From: a bacterium
Lineage (GTDB): Bacteria > Bacillota_I > Bacilli_A > RF39 > UBA660
Direction: 5' to 3'
Length of the DNA: 6,430 nt
Assembly: GCA_014845975.1 (NCBI GenBank)
Contig: RKAN01000061.1
Location: 1-6,430 of the forward strand
Within the stretch, counting starts at the first letter, position 1, and the number at the start of each line of letters is the position of its first letter. The notes below the pieces were generated by a model, which saw only the letters and a list, made by a program, of their open reading frames with translations, was not told the origin of the DNA and searched no databases. The translations under genes were made by a program, and so were the position numbers. Below are positions 1 to 5,936 of the stretch, one piece after another.

Positions 1-109
1 GCTTCTTAGAGGCTTCTAAAGAGATATATCTATTTTACAAATTTTTTATTGCCATATAGGATAAGACCCCTCCTAGAGGCTCTTATGAGGCAATAAAGGC
101 ATCTAATGA
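1..109. repeat. Candidate origin: GAGGC repeats flanking an AT-rich core
   Basis: This short non-coding stretch follows the helicase stop and runs to the window edge. GCTTCT occurs at 1-6 and 12-17. TAGAGGCT occurs at 7-14 and 74-81. GAGGC occurs at 9-13, 76-80 and 87-91. Between the repeat groups, roughly 23-58, the DNA is almost pure A/T. A hairpin is also possible, with ATAAGA at 61-66 pairing TCTTAT at 81-86 and CCTC at 69-72 pairing GAGG at 76-79. In SaPI-type islands the origin lies beside the rep gene and has iterons around an AT-rich melt region, so this is a plausible origin. The repeats are short and the window ends here, so the call is tentative. Confidence 0.35.
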
Positions 110-1246
110 TTAATCCTTAGTTACAACAGTACAATTTAGTTGATTGCTTAAGAAATCATCAAAAGATTTGACTTTAAAATACTCATCCAACTCTTTATCA
201 GTGTATGCTGCAATAGAGTCTTTACCTAGTCCTGATTTACTAATGTATTCATTGAATACATTTTGAGAACAATTATTGTCAAAGTCCGGTGCTGCGTAGT
301 AAGTTTTTCTATCATTCCTAAAGGAATATCTTTCGGCTCTATATCCTAAAGCCAATACCTCTCTACCAAACACATTATTACTTACTGCTTCACGATTATT
401 ATAAGTACACCAGTTACGATATTCTTGATAATATCTAGATTTAACAATAATGGTCTTAACAGGATATAAACCGCAAAACTCCGCAACATTATTACATTCC
501 AAGAAGTATTGTTTAGTTGCTTTAACAACCGAATCTGGAATAGTAAATCTACCTTGGTCCAAAACTTTCTTAAAAGCTTTTAGTGCTCTAGTAGCAATAA
601 TTCGTAATGATTCCTTAGAGCATAATTTATCTTCGATATTAATATCACGATTGTTGTTTGAATCAGTAAACACTGAACTAAAAGGTATTACAACAAATCT
701 ATCAGTAATATGAAGACCTGTTTCTTTAAAATCAATTACTTCATTAACAGAGAATAACATCTTACAATGTGGTGTTATCTCAGTATCTCCTACTGCTATA
801 GTTTCACCTGATATGATTCTCGTAATAAGAGATGTGTTAATATACTTCGGTTGCTTTTGATCTTCAGAAATATTAACACAGCTATTTGAAAGTTTTTTAA
901 CAGTAGATTTACTACCAGCCTTAGAACCACTTAGGTTCTCCAAGTGTTCATGAGAACATTGACCAGGTTCTAAAAGACTTTCTATGATACGGAACACTTT
1001 TGACTTTCCGTTTCTGCCACAACCTTTAAAGATAAAGGCTTTACATAGCTTAGAAGTATTAGTTAAAGAATAACCAATAACCTCATATAAGAGATTTTCA
1101 ATCTCCTTATCTCCACATGTGATTGCAGAGAAGAAATTATTAACATCAGATAAGCTCTTTGAATTTGATGTTAAAATACTTTGGTCTAAGTTGTTGACAG
1201 TTAAATCAGCAACTAAACCATTTAATTCAGATATTAAGTTTTGCAT
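110..1246 (-). CDS. SF3/D5-like replicative helicase of a mobile element, lacking a primase domain
   Basis: A 378-aa protein resembling the C-terminal helicase half of P4/D5-type phage and plasmid primases, expected to unwind the element's origin as a ring. A short N-terminal region (about 1-65) precedes the ATPase core. Walker A is GCGRNGKS at residues 75-82. A Walker B-like NISED lies at 125-129. A sensor-1-like asparagine is in FSVNE near 168, and an arginine-finger candidate is R183 in TDRF. The C-terminal part (about 262-318) looks like the winged-helix segment of this family. No primase catalytic domain is visible, so it is shorter than full primase-helicases. A longer frame opens at 1291, but ATG at 1246 is preferred because AAAGGA (1256-1261) sits 9 nt before it. 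It is the last visible gene of the operon, 16 nt after the 41-aa gene. The family call is good; the exact role is inferred. Confidence 0.85.
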   Translation of the reverse strand: MQNLISELNGLVADLTVNNLDQSILTSNSKSLSDVNNFFSAITCGDKEIENLLYEVIGYSLTNTSKLCKAFIFKGCGRNGKSKVFRIIESLLEPGQCSHEHLENLSGSKAGSKSTVKKLSNSCVNISEDQKQPKYINTSLITRIISGETIAVGDTEITPHCKMLFSVNEVIDFKETGLHITDRFVVIPFSSVFTDSNNNRDINIEDKLCSKESLRIIATRALKAFKKVLDQGRFTIPDSVVKATKQYFLECNNVAEFCGLYPVKTIIVKSRYYQEYRNWCTYNNREAVSNNVFGREVLALGYRAERYSFRNDRKTYYAAPDFDNNCSQNVFNEYISKSGLGKDSIAAYTDKELDEYFKVKSFDDFLSNQLNCTVVTKD

Positions 1247-1262
1247 AAATAAAATTCCTTTC

Positions 1263-1388
1263 TTATAAACTAAAATCAATTGGGTTAGCATTAAAGATGC
1301 TAGATAAATATTCGTCTATCTCATTTTCAGATAGTCCTAAACTTCTATACATGTCGTATATAGTTTGATAAAAGTTATTCTCCATCAT
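1263..1388 (-). CDS. 41-aa acidic hypothetical protein in the replication operon
   Basis: A short reading frame beginning with tandem ATG codons at 1388 and 1385 and ending with TAA at 1265-1263. A strong AAAGGAG (1394-1400) lies 5 nt before the first ATG and 8 nt before the second. It overlaps the end of the upstream HTH gene by 14 nt and ends 16 nt before the helicase start, filling the only gap in the operon, so translational coupling is likely. The product begins MMENNFYQTIYDMYRSLG, is acidic (about eight Asp/Glu against one Arg), and looks helical with no membrane segment. I do not recognise a family. Small acidic proteins encoded beside replication or regulator genes of phage satellites are common, but no function is assigned. 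Its existence is well supported by the ribosome binding site and its position. Confidence 0.7.
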   Translation of the reverse strand: MMENNFYQTIYDMYRSLGLSENEIDEYLSSIFNANPIDFSL

Positions 1389-1689
1389 TGAATCTCCTTT
1401 CTAAGTCTTCAGTTGTTAAATCCTCAAGTTTTAAGGATTCTTGAATTGTTGAATATTCATTATAGGTTTGTGGTCTATAATGGTCATCAATGTCACGCCA
1501 GATTATTTGATAGACTTCATCAAAATAATGGTTAGTATTCTTAAGGATTCGGCATAATTCAAAATATGTAGGAAGTGCTCTATAATTTTCTATTGCACGT
1601 AGTCGCTCTACATCCATATTGCATTCTCGGGCTAACTTCCTAAGCTTAATATTTTGAATCTCACGAATCCTGCGTAAGTTCATACGCAT
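1375..1689 (-). CDS. Cro/C1 (XRE)-like helix-turn-helix protein
   Basis: A 104-aa protein whose residues about 4-60 fit the five-helix Cro/C1 DNA-binding fold. The putative HTH is LRKLARECNMDVERLRAIEN, where ARECNMD looks like the scaffold helix and VERLRAIEN the recognition helix. The rest (about 62-104) is polar and acidic with no recognised domain. Start ATG at 1689 was chosen because AAAGGA lies 10 nt upstream; a second in-frame ATG is two codons later. The gene begins only 2 nt after the stop of the 89-aa gene and its 3' end overlaps the 41-aa gene by 14 nt, so the genes form one translationally coupled operon. As part of the divergent module opposite the integrase, it is most likely a regulator of the element (repressor, Cro-like or activator). 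Which of these it is cannot be told from sequence. Confidence 0.75.
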   Translation of the reverse strand: MRMNLRRIREIQNIKLRKLARECNMDVERLRAIENYRALPTYFELCRILKNTNHYFDEVYQIIWRDIDDHYRPQTYNEYSTIQESLKLEDLTTEDLERRFNDGE

Positions 1690-1691
1690 GA

Positions 1692-1961
1692 TTAATCATT
1701 CCTTTCTGTAGATTCATTATTGGTTAATTCATTAACCGTATTCAAATAATTTAAATTGAGATTAAGGTATTCAACTACTTTGTCCATTGGAAGCATATTA
1801 CACGGCAAGAAGTAATTCTCTTGTTCCAATTGATATCTCAATTCTTTCATAAGCTTTAGAGTAGTATTCTTTCCCGTATTAGATAGTATTTTAAAATCTT
1901 GGCTCGAACACCATGGTTTAGAAACAATCTCTAAAGTTTGTTTTGCAGATAAATTTTTCAT
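1692..1961 (-). CDS. Small HTH-like DNA-binding protein, possible excisionase or regulator
   Basis: An 89-aa protein, first gene of the minus-strand operon. ATG at 1961 has AAAGGAG (1969-1975) 7 nt upstream. Residues about 17-68 read like a compact winged or helix-turn-helix unit, with WCSSQDFKILSNTGKNTTLK followed by a helix and by LPMDKVVEYLNL. This arrangement resembles small DNA-binding proteins encoded near integrases in Gram-positive ICEs and pathogenicity islands. The C-terminal 20 residues are Asn/Thr/Glu rich and probably disordered. It faces the integrase gene across a control region, which suits a recombination directionality factor or an early regulator. I cannot name the family with certainty. 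The gene is well supported by its ribosome binding site and by the 2-nt spacing to the next gene. Confidence 0.7.
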   Translation of the reverse strand: MKNLSAKQTLEIVSKPWCSSQDFKILSNTGKNTTLKLMKELRYQLEQENYFLPCNMLPMDKVVEYLNLNLNYLNTVNELTNNESTERND

Positions 1962-2056
1962 AATGGTTCTCCTTTCTATAGATTTTGATATAGCTTGAGT
2001 TTTAATACATCATCAAAATAAGTTTAGAGTTAAGTATTCTGATATGTTATTAATTT

Positions 2057-2095
2057 CATGCTATATAGTATATTACGAAAAAGTAGCATGTCTCA
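2057..2095 (-). promoter_or_regulatory. Candidate operon promoter within a CATGCTA/TAGCATG dyad
   Basis: On the minus strand TATACT (2072-2067) is the best -10 box for the HTH-helicase operon and would give a leader of about 100 nt. At 17 bp spacing the -35 position reads TGAGAC, a poor match, so the promoter may need activation. A 7-bp inverted repeat (CATGCTA at 2057-2063, TAGCATG at 2084-2090) spans the -10 element and would suit an operator for one of the HTH proteins. The link to a specific regulator is inference. Confidence 0.35.
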
Positions 2096-2111
2096 TTTGA
2101 GCACTACTTTT
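2079..2111. repeat. Inverted repeat AAAAGTAG/CTACTTTT with inner dyad
   Basis: An 8-bp stem pairs AAAAGTAG (2079-2086) with CTACTTTT (2104-2111). A nested CTC/GAG hairpin lies inside. On the minus strand the second arm runs into five T residues, so it could act as a weak terminator just ahead of the operon promoter. It could equally be an operator. Confidence 0.4.
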
Positions 2112-2119
2112 CATAACTT

Positions 2120-2158
2120 TTAGTGAGGTTAAAAATACATCCCTCTTTCCCTCACTAA
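2120..2158. repeat. 9-bp inverted repeat TTAGTGAGG/CCTCACTAA
   Basis: A perfect 9-bp stem pairs 2120-2128 with 2150-2158 around a 21-nt loop. There is no T-tract on either side, so it is not a typical terminator. A protein-binding site in the divergent control region is the more likely reading. Confidence 0.4.
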
Positions 2159-2322
2159 GTATAAATACGATTTCGTGAGCACTCTCAATTGCGAAAATAG
2201 GGAAAAAAGTGAAATTTTATGAAAAAAGTTTAAAAAATTATAATAATTACACATTTTTTACAAAAAATTACTCAAATGGCAATTCAAACCTAGTTGAGAT
2301 TCGTATATACACTTATAGGGAT

Positions 2323-2352
2323 AAAAAAAGAGTTAATGAAAAATTAACTCTT
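2323..2352 (-). terminator. Minus-strand intrinsic terminator just upstream of the integrase
   Basis: A 10-bp perfect stem (AAGAGTTAAT at 2328-2337, ATTAACTCTT at 2343-2352) has a 5-nt loop. Read on the minus strand it is followed by a run of T residues (2329-2323). It would stop transcription running leftwards out of the integrase gene. On the plus strand the same hairpin lies 10 nt before the integrase ribosome binding site. Confidence 0.6.
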
Positions 2353-2362
2353 ACAAAATGAT

Positions 2363-2369
2363 GGGAGGA
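2363..2369 (+). promoter_or_regulatory. Ribosome binding site deciding the integrase start
   Basis: GGGAGGA lies 6 nt before ATG at 2376. Upstream in-frame ATGs at 2358, 2361 and 2370 lie before, within or just after this site and have no site of their own, so 2376 is the preferred start. Confidence 0.8.
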
Positions 2370-2375
2370 ATGTTT

Positions 2376-3608
2376 ATGCCTATATATCAAGAAAAGGATA
2401 AAAAGAAAATTACTAAAGATGGTAGAAGTTGGTACTTTAGAGTTCCATATGTAAATATATACGGAAAAAGAATTCAACATATGAGTGGTAAATATCTAAC
2501 AAAAAAGGAAGCTCAACAAGCAGAAAGGAAGTTTCTTGCTTCTATTAAAGATAAATCCGATAATTCAGATATGAGATTTAAAGATTTATATTTAGCTTTC
2601 TATGAATACCAAAAAGACAAAGTTAGAGAAACAACTTTTCAGACATATTATGATAGAGTTCCTTTTTTGGAATATCTCGACAATATAAAATTAGAAGACT
2701 TTAATATCAATCATTTTGAATCATGGAAGAAAATAGTAAACAGTAAAAATATAGCAACAAGTTATAAAAACGATATACTAAAGTTTTTAAAAGCTATTTT
2801 GAACTTTGGAACAAAATATTACAACTTCAATTTTAATTCAGTCTATAATAAAATGACTAGTTTTAGGAATCCTAATGAGATGCCAAAAGAAATGGACTAT
2901 TATACTTATGAAGAATTCAAACACTTTATTAGTTATGAAACTGATTTAAAATACAAATGCTTATTTGAAACACTTTATTATTGCGGTTTAAGAAATGGTG
3001 AAATGAGAGGACTTACTTGGGATGATATTGATTTCAAAACAAAAAGGATTCGAATAAACAAGCAAATACCTACTCGATATACAAGTAAGAACTGGAAATT
3101 TACTCCAACTAAAACAAAGAATAGTACAAGAACAATAGCAATTGCTGATACCTTGTTTGAGCATTTATTAGAATTATATTCTAATGTTTCCCAAAAACCT
3201 AACTTTCAAAAAAAATGGTTTGTTTTTGGAGAAGCAGATATACCTATAGTTGCTGATAACCCAAGTGACCGTCAAAGACTAATTTGCAAAAAAGCCAATA
3301 TTAAGAAAATTAGAATTCATGATTTTAGACATAGTTGTGCTTCGTTCTTAATTAATAATGGAGCAAATGTAACACTTGTAGCAAAGTATTTAGGGCATAC
3401 TAAAATTGAGGAAACATTAAATACATATACACACTTATTTGATAGTTCAGAAAACAATGTTATCGATATAATTAATAAGAAAGAGAAATTAGATAAAATA
3501 CAATCTTCTGGCACAGAGGAATTAACCAAAATTGTTGATGATTTATGTAGTAAAGGAATATCTGTGGATGACATATTAAATCAGCTAAAAAACATAAAAA
3601 ATCAATAA
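2376..3608 (+). CDS. int: Tyrosine recombinase, integrase of the mobile element
   Basis: A 410-aa integrase that would catalyse site-specific integration and excision between attP and attB. Numbering here counts the upstream ATG at 2358 as residue 1; subtract 6 for the preferred start. An N-terminal arm-DNA-binding segment (about 8-65, with SWYFRVPY and GKRIQHMSGKYLTKKEA) is typical of Tn916 and Gram-positive phage integrases. A SAM-like core-binding domain follows (about 71-170). The catalytic domain (about 180-365) has all key residues: R212 in CGLRNGE, K254 (or K252) in TKTKNSTR, H321 and R324 in HDFRHSC, H347 in YLGH, and nucleophile Y357 in LNTYTHLF. A helical tail (about 366-416) follows. 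Length is normal and the gene looks intact. It diverges from the HTH-helicase operon and points towards recG, the usual layout when the attachment site is just past the integrase. Confidence 0.95.
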   Translation: MPIYQEKDKKKITKDGRSWYFRVPYVNIYGKRIQHMSGKYLTKKEAQQAERKFLASIKDKSDNSDMRFKDLYLAFYEYQKDKVRETTFQTYYDRVPFLEYLDNIKLEDFNINHFESWKKIVNSKNIATSYKNDILKFLKAILNFGTKYYNFNFNSVYNKMTSFRNPNEMPKEMDYYTYEEFKHFISYETDLKYKCLFETLYYCGLRNGEMRGLTWDDIDFKTKRIRINKQIPTRYTSKNWKFTPTKTKNSTRTIAIADTLFEHLLELYSNVSQKPNFQKKWFVFGEADIPIVADNPSDRQRLICKKANIKKIRIHDFRHSCASFLINNGANVTLVAKYLGHTKIEETLNTYTHLFDSSENNVIDIINKKEKLDKIQSSGTEELTKIVDDLCSKGISVDDILNQLKNIKNQ

Positions 3609-3611
3609 AAT

Positions 3612-3648
3612 AAGAGATAAATAAGATATATTCATCTCTTTATATTTG
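3612..3648 (+). terminator. Probable integrase terminator
   Basis: AAGAGAT (3612-3618) pairs with ATCTCTT (3634-3640). An inner AATA/TATT extension and a mismatch are present, and the sequence TTTATATTT follows. It starts 3 nt after the integrase stop. The T-tract is interrupted, so efficiency is uncertain. Confidence 0.55.
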
Positions 3649-3715
3649 TGCTAATGCTTGTAAACCCTTTATTTTAGGGGAAAAAAATGAGTGGCAATTA
3701 ATCATGCCACTCTTC
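3641..3715. other. Candidate attachment-site region (element/chromosome junction)
   Basis: This segment lies between the integrase terminator and RNA A and includes RNA A's terminator. Integrases of this type act close to their own 3' end, and elements often insert at the 3' end of tRNA, tmRNA or other RNA genes. The RNA A terminator dyad (3689-3712) is therefore a reasonable core or near-core target. The matching direct repeat at the far end of the element is outside the window, so the exact site cannot be read. Confidence 0.3.
3681..3712 (-). terminator. Intrinsic terminator of RNA A and recG
   Basis: A perfect 8-bp stem (GAGTGGCA at 3712-3705, TGCCACTC at 3696-3689 on the minus strand) has an 8-nt loop. 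It is followed by A and seven T residues (3687-3681). It is the first terminator downstream of recG, so it serves read-through from recG as well as RNA A. Confidence 0.85.
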
Positions 3716-3779
3716 AGGGGGTTTTGGTATACACTCTCAACTGTTATCGTAAGAGTGTATGCGTGAATACCATCACGCT
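3681..3779 (-). ncRNA. Small RNA A, pseudoknotted, downstream of recG
   Basis: Predicted 99-nt RNA with its own promoter and terminator. The predicted start is A3779, one base before stem-loop 1 (GCGTGA at 3778-3773, loop TGGTAT, TCACGC at 3766-3761). Stem-loop 2 is a perfect 9-bp stem (ATACACTCT at 3760-3752, AGAGTGTAT at 3737-3729) with a 14-nt loop. Loop 1 is perfectly complementary to ATACCA at 3730-3725, giving a loop-to-tail pseudoknot. A single-stranded linker with CCCCCTGA (3721-3714) leads to the terminator. No reading frame of note is present. The 5' half resembles the fluoride (crcB) riboswitch as I remember it (GATGG..TTC, then CATA.AC), but the 3' half fits poorly and no crcB gene follows. 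It could instead be a structured 3' UTR of recG, although its consensus promoter argues for a separate gene. Confidence 0.6.
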
Positions 3780-3785
3780 ATTATC

Positions 3786-3814
3786 ATTATAAATGCTTTG
3801 TCTTAAAAAGTCAA
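3786..3814 (-). promoter_or_regulatory. Consensus sigma-A promoter for RNA A
   Basis: TTGACT (3814-3809), a 17-bp spacer and a perfect TATAAT (3791-3786). The -35 box begins 1 nt after the recG stop codon. The predicted start is about 3779. Confidence 0.75.
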
Positions 3815-3815
3815 A

Positions 3816-5801
3816 TTAATCTAAATCAATGGAATTTTCAATATATTGAATTAGTTCTGTAGAATCATTATTCTTTAAATAAATTTCACTGTCTTCTTTT
3901 GCTTTTAGTAAAATAGGATAATCGTTTTTTAGATTAGCTAATTTAAATACCATATCTCCACTCTGTCTTAAACCAAATAAATCTCCACTTCCACGAAGTA
4001 AAAAATCTTCTTCACTAATTTTAAAACCATCATTCGTTTTTGTTAAAATATTTAATCGTTCTGTTTCTCTATTACTAATTAAAATACAATAAGATTGAAT
4101 GCTATTTCTACCAACTCTTCCTCTTAATTGATGTAAAGCAGAAAGTCCAAAACGAAAACTATCAAAAATAACCATCAATGTTGCATTTGCTACATCAATT
4201 CCAACTTCTATGACAGTAGTGCTGATTAATATTTGAATTTTATTTTCTTTAAATTCATTCATTACTTCTTCTTTTTCTGTATTTGTCATTTTACCATGTA
4301 AAACGCCAATTTTATATAATTTTCCAAAAGCTTTGTTCATATTTTCTTCTAATTCAAATACATTTTTCAAATCACTTTTATCACTTTCTTCTATTAAGGG
4401 AGCAATAACATAAGCTTGATGTCCTTTTTTTAGTTCGCTATAAATACTCGTAAGAACATCTTTCATGTCACTTTCTTTTTTTAAAGTAGTAATAATTTCT
4501 TTTTTTCCATTTGGAGTAGTTTTAATGGAAGAAATATCCATATCTCCATATAATGTTAAAGCGTAAGTTCTAGGAATTGGAGTAGCACTCATATACAAAA
4601 TATCTGGTGTTACTCCTTTATTCTTTAAGTTACTTCTTTGGTTTACTCCAAATCGATGTTGTTCATCTGTAATTACAAGTCCTAAATTTTTATACTTCAC
4701 ATCATCTGAAATCAAAGCATGAGTTCCTACTATAAAATCGATTGTTCCATCTTGTAATTTTTGATACAATTCTCTCTTTTCTTTAGCCTTTAATTTTCCA
4801 GTTAGGAGTGCTATATGAATATCATAATCTGCAAATAATTTTACTAAATTTTCATAATGTTGGATAGCTAAAATTTCAGTAGGAGCCATTAAAGCACTTT
4901 GATATCCACTTAAATAATTAATAAACATACTAATAATTGCTACAATTGTTTTACCACTACCAACATCACCTTGTAATAAACGATTCATTCTTTTTTCATT
5001 TATTAGATCATGATATATATCATCAATAGCTTTCAGTTGATCACTAGTTAGAGAAAATGGTAAAGAATTAATAAATTTTTGTACACTATCATAATCTACA
5101 TTTCTTTGTAATCCAATTTTATTTTTTTTATTATTTTTTAAATAATTCATTTTTAACATAAATAAAAATAACTCTTCATATTTTAATCGATTAATAGATT
5201 TTTCAAATTCTTTGATATTTCTTGGATCATGAACATTTTCTATAGCTTTCATTTTAGAAGGAAAACGATATTTATCTTGAATAGCTTCTGGAATATAATC
5301 TTTTATTTTTGTTTTACTTTCTAAAGCTTCTTTTATGTAAACAGCAATTTGGTGATTACTCATTCCATAAGTTGTATGGTAAATAGGTTCTAAGTACTCT
5401 CTTAAAATTCTACCAAATCTCATTTCACTTGCTACAATGCTATTATGTTTTTTGTCTAATTTTCCAATAAGCGTAATTGATGTACCAATAGAAAGTTTGC
5501 TTTTTAAATAACCACGATTAAAAATTGTAATTGTGTATAAATTATTTTCAGTATTTAATTTAAATGTCATCTTTTCTAGTTTACGATTAAAATGAAATAA
5601 AGATGGTGTTGTTTCAATAATGCCATCCATTACTATTTTATCCCCATCTTCTAATTCATCAATATTACTTCTTTTTATATCATTATAGCGAAATGGATAA
5701 AAAGTAATTAAGTCTTCCATCGTTTTAATTCCTAATTTATTTAGAATTTTAACACTTTTAGGTCCAATTCCTTTCAAATCTTCTAAGTTAATAGTAATCA
5801 C
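3816..5801 (-). CDS. recG: ATP-dependent DNA helicase RecG
   Basis: A 661-aa RecG, the superfamily 2 helicase that reverses stalled replication forks and remodels branched DNA in the cytoplasm. The N-terminus has a helix-hairpin-helix-like stretch (DLKGIGPKSVKILNKLGI, residues 8-25) and an OB-fold wedge domain (about 50-150). Helicase motifs follow in order: Walker A GDVGSGKT 278-285, motif Ia MAPTEILA, motif II DEQHRFG 379-385, motif III SATPIPRT 405-412, motif V STTVIEVGID and motif VI QLRGRVGR 558-565. The RecG-specific SGDLFGLRQSG region is at 605-615. Length is normal (about 680 in Bacillus). The product has no tryptophan. The start codon is GTG at 5801, which fits the family's N-terminus, but the mapped promoter leaves a leader of only about 5 nt. 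Elsewhere in Bacillota recG often lies near fapR or sdaA genes; here small RNA genes flank it. Confidence 0.97.
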   Translation of the reverse strand: MITINLEDLKGIGPKSVKILNKLGIKTMEDLITFYPFRYNDIKRSNIDELEDGDKIVMDGIIETTPSLFHFNRKLEKMTFKLNTENNLYTITIFNRGYLKSKLSIGTSITLIGKLDKKHNSIVASEMRFGRILREYLEPIYHTTYGMSNHQIAVYIKEALESKTKIKDYIPEAIQDKYRFPSKMKAIENVHDPRNIKEFEKSINRLKYEELFLFMLKMNYLKNNKKNKIGLQRNVDYDSVQKFINSLPFSLTSDQLKAIDDIYHDLINEKRMNRLLQGDVGSGKTIVAIISMFINYLSGYQSALMAPTEILAIQHYENLVKLFADYDIHIALLTGKLKAKEKRELYQKLQDGTIDFIVGTHALISDDVKYKNLGLVITDEQHRFGVNQRSNLKNKGVTPDILYMSATPIPRTYALTLYGDMDISSIKTTPNGKKEIITTLKKESDMKDVLTSIYSELKKGHQAYVIAPLIEESDKSDLKNVFELEENMNKAFGKLYKIGVLHGKMTNTEKEEVMNEFKENKIQILISTTVIEVGIDVANATLMVIFDSFRFGLSALHQLRGRVGRNSIQSYCILISNRETERLNILTKTNDGFKISEEDFLLRGSGDLFGLRQSGDMVFKLANLKNDYPILLKAKEDSEIYLKNNDSTELIQYIENSIDLD

Positions 5802-5812
5802 CTTCTAGAACA

Positions 5813-5841
5813 ATACTAGCAAACATTTGTTTGAATGTCAA
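5813..5841 (-). promoter_or_regulatory. Strong sigma-A promoter of recG
   Basis: TTGACA (5841-5836), a 17-bp spacer and TAGTAT (5818-5813). An extended -10 TG lies at 5821-5820. The predicted start is about 5806, only 5 nt before the GTG start codon. AGAAGG (5806-5801) overlaps that codon, so initiation is leaderless-like or uses a start slightly downstream. Confidence 0.75.
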
Positions 5842-5901
5842 TTTATTTTTAGAACATATTTTTGTTTTTATTATTTTTTTCCAAATTATCCTAATTTTTT
5901 C

Positions 5902-5930
5902 TTGACTTTTAGAGTCTTTTCGGTTAGTAT
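5902..5930 (+). promoter_or_regulatory. Sigma-A promoter for RNA B, divergent from recG
   Basis: TTGACT (5902-5907), a 17-bp spacer and TAGTAT (5925-5930). The predicted start is about 5937, at the base of the first hairpin. The -35 box and the T-rich bases after it (TTGACTTTT) match the RNA A promoter. About 60 bp of A/T-rich DNA separates it from the recG -35 box. Confidence 0.7.
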
Positions 5931-5936
5931 ATAAAG

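Larger units (their letters stand above)
1962..2375. promoter_or_regulatory. Divergent control region between replication operon and integrase
   Basis: About 400 bp without a credible gene, separating the minus-strand operon from the plus-strand integrase. It is packed with inverted repeats (separate entries). The leader nearest the operon holds an 8-bp pair, ATTTTGAT at 1982-1989 and ATCAAAAT at 2012-2019. The octamer TGAGCACT occurs at 2098-2105 and 2176-2183, both within small dyads. A long A/T tract covers about 2205-2275. Such regions in satellites and phages carry the lytic/lysogenic switch and integrase arm sites. No promoter for the integrase could be assigned confidently: TATAAT at 2239-2244 lacks a good -35 box. 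Confidence 0.5.

Noticed and set aside
73..102. 9-codon minus-strand frame MPLLPHKSL after the helicase
   Set aside because: Very short, the upstream AAGGA is about 11 nt away, and nothing downstream in the window would be controlled by it.
450..713. 87-codon plus-strand open frame inside the helicase gene
   Set aside because: It is antisense to a well-supported helicase with clear motifs, has no ribosome binding site of note and no recognisable protein features.
3317..3574. 85-codon minus-strand open frame inside the integrase gene
   Set aside because: It lies opposite the integrase catalytic motifs (HDFRH to LNTYTH) and reads as a shadow frame.
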